Assembly (NCBI GenBank): GCA_903821395.1 | Contig: CAIJLJ010000063.1 | Span: 1-33,944, forward strand | Length of the DNA: 33,944 nucleotides | Source of the DNA: an uncultured Solirubrobacterales bacterium | GTDB taxonomy: Bacteria; Actinomycetota; Thermoleophilia; Solirubrobacterales; Solirubrobacteraceae | Direction of reading: 5' to 3' | Part shown: positions 32,217 through 33,944 of the stretch, piece by piece | How the letters are laid out: the number at the start of each line of letters is the position of its first letter | How positions within the stretch are numbered: the stretch's first letter is position 1 | The notes under the pieces: generated by a model | Databases searched by the model: none | Told to the model about the DNA's origin: nothing | What the model saw: the letters and a program-made list of their open reading frames with translations, nothing else | Program-made: the position numbers and the translations under genes

Positions 32217-33944
32217 TCGACATCAATAACTTCGACGCGATTGAGATTGGGCTTGCTTCCTCGAAGCAGATCCGTGGATGGAGCTCGGGCGAGGTAACAA
32301 AGCCTGAGACGATCAACTACCGCACGCTCAAGCCAGAAAAAGACGGCCTCTTCTGCGAGCGCATTTTCGGGCCTACCAAGGACTGGGAGTGCTACTGCGG
32401 TAAGTACAAGCGAGTTCGTTACAAGGGAATCGTCTGCGAGCGTTGCGGCGTTGAGGTCACGCGCTCAAAGGTCCGCCGCGAGCGCATGGGTCACATTGAC
32501 CTCGCCTCACCGGTCAGCCACATCTGGTTCTTCAAGGGCGTTCCAAGCCGCATCGGCTACCTGCTCGACATGGCTCCAAAAGAGCTCGAGAAGATTCTCT
32601 ACTTCGCCGCATCGGTCGTTACCTGGGTCGACCAGGAAGCGCGCTGGCGCGACGTTCCTTCGCTCGAGCCTCAGATGCAGTCTGAGATCGACAACCTGAT
32701 CACCGAAGAGAAGGAACACACGACGCATCTGCGCAAGATGCTCGAGGCCCGTGTTCAGTACCTCGAAGACGGTTCGCAGGCTGACTTTGGTGACGAAGAC
32801 TTCGTCTGGGCCGACCGGCTTGACATCAACGTCAAAAAGCTCTCGGCCGATGAGCGCAAGAAGCAGATCGCCGAGCTAACCAAGGCGCTGACCTCAGATA
32901 TTGACGACACCGAGGCTTACTACGACGACCAGCGGATGCGACTTCGCGAAGTTTGGAAGCTTTTCGCAAACAAGGTCGAGCCGTCAGAAGATCCGCCGGC
33001 TGAAGGTGAAGAGTGGCCGCTTAGCTCCTACACCGATCGTGCAGAGGACAAGGACGAGTTCCAGCCGAAGAAGCTGATTGCCGATGAGACTTTCTTCCGT
33101 GAACTGAAGGGTCGCTTCGGTTCTCCGTACGGCTTTGGCGAGTACTTCGGCGGCGGCATGGGCGCAGAGCATGTGCGCGAGCTGCTGCTCTCGAAGGAGG
33201 ACTACAAGCGCGAAGGCCGTGGGCGCAAGGTCGACCCCGACCGCCTCGCCGGCACAGACCTCGCACCGGCTGACATGCCGGGCATCGTGATGGAACATGA
33301 GCGCGTTGACCTCGAGGACGAAGTCAAGAACGGCAAGGGCCAAAAGCAGGCTCGCGCGGTTAAGCGACTGAAGGTTCTTTCGGCCTTCCTCGGCTCTGAC
33401 AACAAGCCAGAGATGATGATTCTCGACGCCGTTCCGGTGATCCCGCCGGAGCTGCGCCCGATGGTCCAGCTCGACGGTGGTCGCTTTGCGACGTCGGACT
33501 TGAACGACCTTTATCGCCGCGTGATTAACCGCAACAACCGCCTCAAGCGCCTGCTCGACCTTGGTGCACCAGAGATCATCGTGAACAACGAGCGCCGGAT
33601 GCTGCAGGAGGCCGTCGACGCACTGTTCGACAACGGCCGCCGTGGCCGCCCGGTCACCGGGCCGGGCAACCGTCCGCTGAAGTCGCTCTCCGACATGCTG
33701 AAGGGCAAGCAGGGTCGCTTCCGTCAGAACCTGCTCGGTAAGCGCGTCGACTACTCAGGCCGTTCGGTGATCGTTTCCGGGCCGTACCTGAAGCTCTACC
33801 AGTGCGGTCTGCCGAAGCTGATGGCGCTCGAACTGTTCAAGCCGTTCATCATGGCCAAGCTCGTCGAGCACAGCAGCGCACAGAACATCAAGGCCGCGAA
33901 GAAGATGGTCGACACGATGGTTCCCGAGGTTTGGGACGTGCTCG
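32213..33944 (+). CDS. rpoC: DNA-directed RNA polymerase subunit beta' (N-terminal part, cut by window end)
   Basis: 577 complete codons are visible and the frame stays open to the last base. The ATG overlaps the rpoB stop. Zinc-finger cysteines ([21 protein letters not shown]) and the clamp sequence [23 protein letters not shown] are present, as is [32 protein letters not shown] leading to the [21 protein letters not shown] switch/lid region. The window ends at EVWDVL, before the catalytic NADFDGD. Between the finger and the clamp helices lies an acidic/charged stretch (about 240-330) with [20 protein letters not shown]. Confidence 0.97.
   Translation, partial: MIDINNFDAIEIGLASSKQIRGWSSGEVTKPETINYRTLKPEKDGLFCERIFGPTKDWECYCGKYKRVRYKGIVCERCGVEVTRSKVRRERMGHIDLASPVSHIWFFKGVPSRIGYLLDMAPKELEKILYFAASVVTWVDQEARWRDVPSLEPQMQSEIDNLITEEKEHTTHLRKMLEARVQYLEDGSQADFGDEDFVWADRLDINVKKLSADERKKQIAELTKALTSDIDDTEAYYDDQRMRLREVWKLFANKVEPSEDPPAEGEEWPLSSYTDRAEDKDEFQPKKLIADETFFRELKGRFGSPYGFGEYFGGGMGAEHVRELLLSKEDYKREGRGRKVDPDRLAGTDLAPADMPGIVMEHERVDLEDEVKNGKGQKQARAVKRLKVLSAFLGSDNKPEMMILDAVPVIPPELRPMVQLDGGRFATSDLNDLYRRVINRNNRLKRLLDLGAPEIIVNNERRMLQEAVDALFDNGRRGRPVTGPGNRPLKSLSDMLKGKQGRFRQNLLGKRVDYSGRSVIVSGPYLKLYQCGLPKLMALELFKPFIMAKLVEHSSAQNIKAAKKMVDTMVPEVWDVL

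Noticed and set aside
1-33944. CRISPR arrays or transposase genes
   Set aside because: No regularly spaced repeats with unique spacers and no recognisable transposase or integrase in any frame.

Overview
The window reads as a chromosomal segment of a moderately GC-rich actinobacterium. The order rpmG-secE-nusG-rplK-rplA-rplJ-rplL-(two channel genes)-rpoB-rpoC, the TANNNT-type -10 boxes, frequent GTG/TTG starts, an MmpL-family transporter and polyprenyl-phosphate glycosyltransferases all fit. RpoB and ribosomal protein features suggest a deep-branching lineage such as Thermoleophilia; this placement is inference.

Layout. Positions 1-541 hold the end of a pentapeptide-repeat gene and an isolated 3' half of tRNA-Thr(GGT), which looks like the right boundary of an integrated element lying mostly outside the window. 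Positions 542-5497 (minus strand) form one tight gene string: GT2 glycosyltransferase, GT39-like membrane glycosyltransferase, OmpR-type response regulator, sensor kinase and a small membrane protein. A divergent GT-C glycosyltransferase follows (5821-7278), then a cupredoxin lipoprotein and an exported pentapeptide/phospholipase-D fusion. Positions 10270-22544 are mixed housekeeping and envelope genes: cation/proton antiporter, MMPL transporter, quinone oxidoreductase, acyl-CoA desaturase, a SHOCT membrane protein, a membrane-anchored phosphodiesterase, acyltransferase 3, a class I glutamine amidotransferase and an MFS transporter.

From 22545 onward is the transcription/translation cluster. 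Its most unusual part is the rplL-rpoB interval, normally short. Here it holds two paralogous six-TM potassium-channel-like genes. They arose by tandem duplication of a roughly 1-kb unit made of a channel gene plus the rpoB promoter, leader and first ~28 codons. The left rpoB copy has decayed to a 28-codon reading frame. It keeps the extended -10 box, the leader hairpin, the Shine-Dalgarno site and the TTG start, and its stop codon overlaps the GTG start of the second channel (GTGA). The second channel therefore appears wired to a copied rpoB control region by translational coupling. This is the best candidate here for something undescribed.

Several proteins of this cluster also carry acidic low-complexity extensions (SecE N-terminus, L10 C-terminus, RpoB C-terminus). 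The rplJ leader can fold into two exclusive structures, one of which hides the ribosome binding site.
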